In this document: positions 6,370 through 6,394 of the stretch, piece after piece
Layout of the letters: each line of letters begins with the position of its first letter
Numbering within the stretch: position 1 is the first letter of the stretch
Origin: JBKJZO01 sp046715235
GTDB taxonomy: Bacteria; Actinomycetota; Actinomycetes; BP-191
Assembly (NCBI GenBank): GCA_046715235.1
Contig: JBKJZO010000143.1
Location: forward strand, 1-6,394
Length of the DNA: 6,394 bases
Direction of reading: 5' to 3'
Translations under genes and position numbers: made by a program
Notes under the pieces: generated by a model
Told to the model about the DNA's origin: nothing
What the model saw: the letters and a program-made list of their open reading frames with translations, nothing else
Databases searched by the model: none

Positions 6370-6394
6370 ATGAGCCAGAAGGTGATCGGCATGG
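6370..6394 (+). CDS. Probable start of a divergent plus-strand gene (cut by window edge)
   Basis: From ATG at 6370 the reading is MSQKVIGM and continues off the window. GAGG at 6358-6361 lies 8 nt upstream, and all eight visible codons end in G or C, as expected for this genome. The VxGM pattern is also how heavy-metal-associated (CopZ-like) domains lead into their CxxC motif, but eight residues cannot establish that. The rival reading starts at ATG 6330 in another frame (MPDTDRVDRRGFADEPEGDRHG), with AGGAG 11 nt upstream. Its final HG is where CsoR proteins usually begin their HGY core, but only 10 of its 21 codons end in G or C, which argues against it. I favour 6370 but only weakly; the product is not recognised. 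Confidence 0.3.

Noticed and set aside
1..6394. Defence system, mobile element, CRISPR array or biosynthetic cluster
   Set aside because: All six minus-strand genes are conserved housekeeping or wall-associated genes in a familiar actinobacterial order; I saw no direct repeats, transposase, integrase or tRNA-like sequence on either strand.

Overview
The window reads as an ordinary chromosomal segment of a high-GC actinobacterium. The gene order proA - nadD - LCP/LytR_C-type gene - rsfS - histidine phosphatase - leuS matches, as far as I can recall, the conserved block of Streptomyces and Propionibacteriales (Nocardioides-like), and partly the nadD-rsfS-gpgP order of Mycobacterium. Protein sequences such as the NadD, RsfS and LeuRS motifs are typically actinobacterial. 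I cannot name the genus.

Layout: almost the whole window is one run of minus-strand genes, read from right to left. proA (4959-6212, proline synthesis) starts behind a strong ribosome binding site. It is followed after 28 nt by nadD (4301-4930, NAD synthesis). A membrane-anchored protein with a degenerate LCP-like region and a C-terminal LytR_C domain (2955-4304) overlaps nadD by 4 nt. After an 88-nt gap comes rsfS (2471-2866, ribosome silencing factor), which overlaps a histidine phosphatase gene (1863-2474) by 4 nt. leuS (1-1811) follows after 51 nt and runs off the left edge just past its KMSKS loop. Four consecutive genes (nadD, the LCP-like gene, rsfS, the phosphatase) begin with GTG, and both overlaps are GTGA junctions, so translational coupling is likely. 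No gene-free stretch exceeds 300 nt.

The 182 nt at the right end (6213-6394) hold the proA leader and a divergent control region: a perfect 14-bp palindrome made of a C4 tract, TATA and a G4 tract, resembling operators of the CsoR copper-sensor family, then a small hairpin that would cover an AGGAG motif, then the probable first codons of a plus-strand gene cut by the window edge.

I found no mobile element, CRISPR array, tRNA or rRNA, and no sign of a new multi-gene system. The two points most worth a second look are the degenerate LCP protein and the possible metal-responsive divergent control region.
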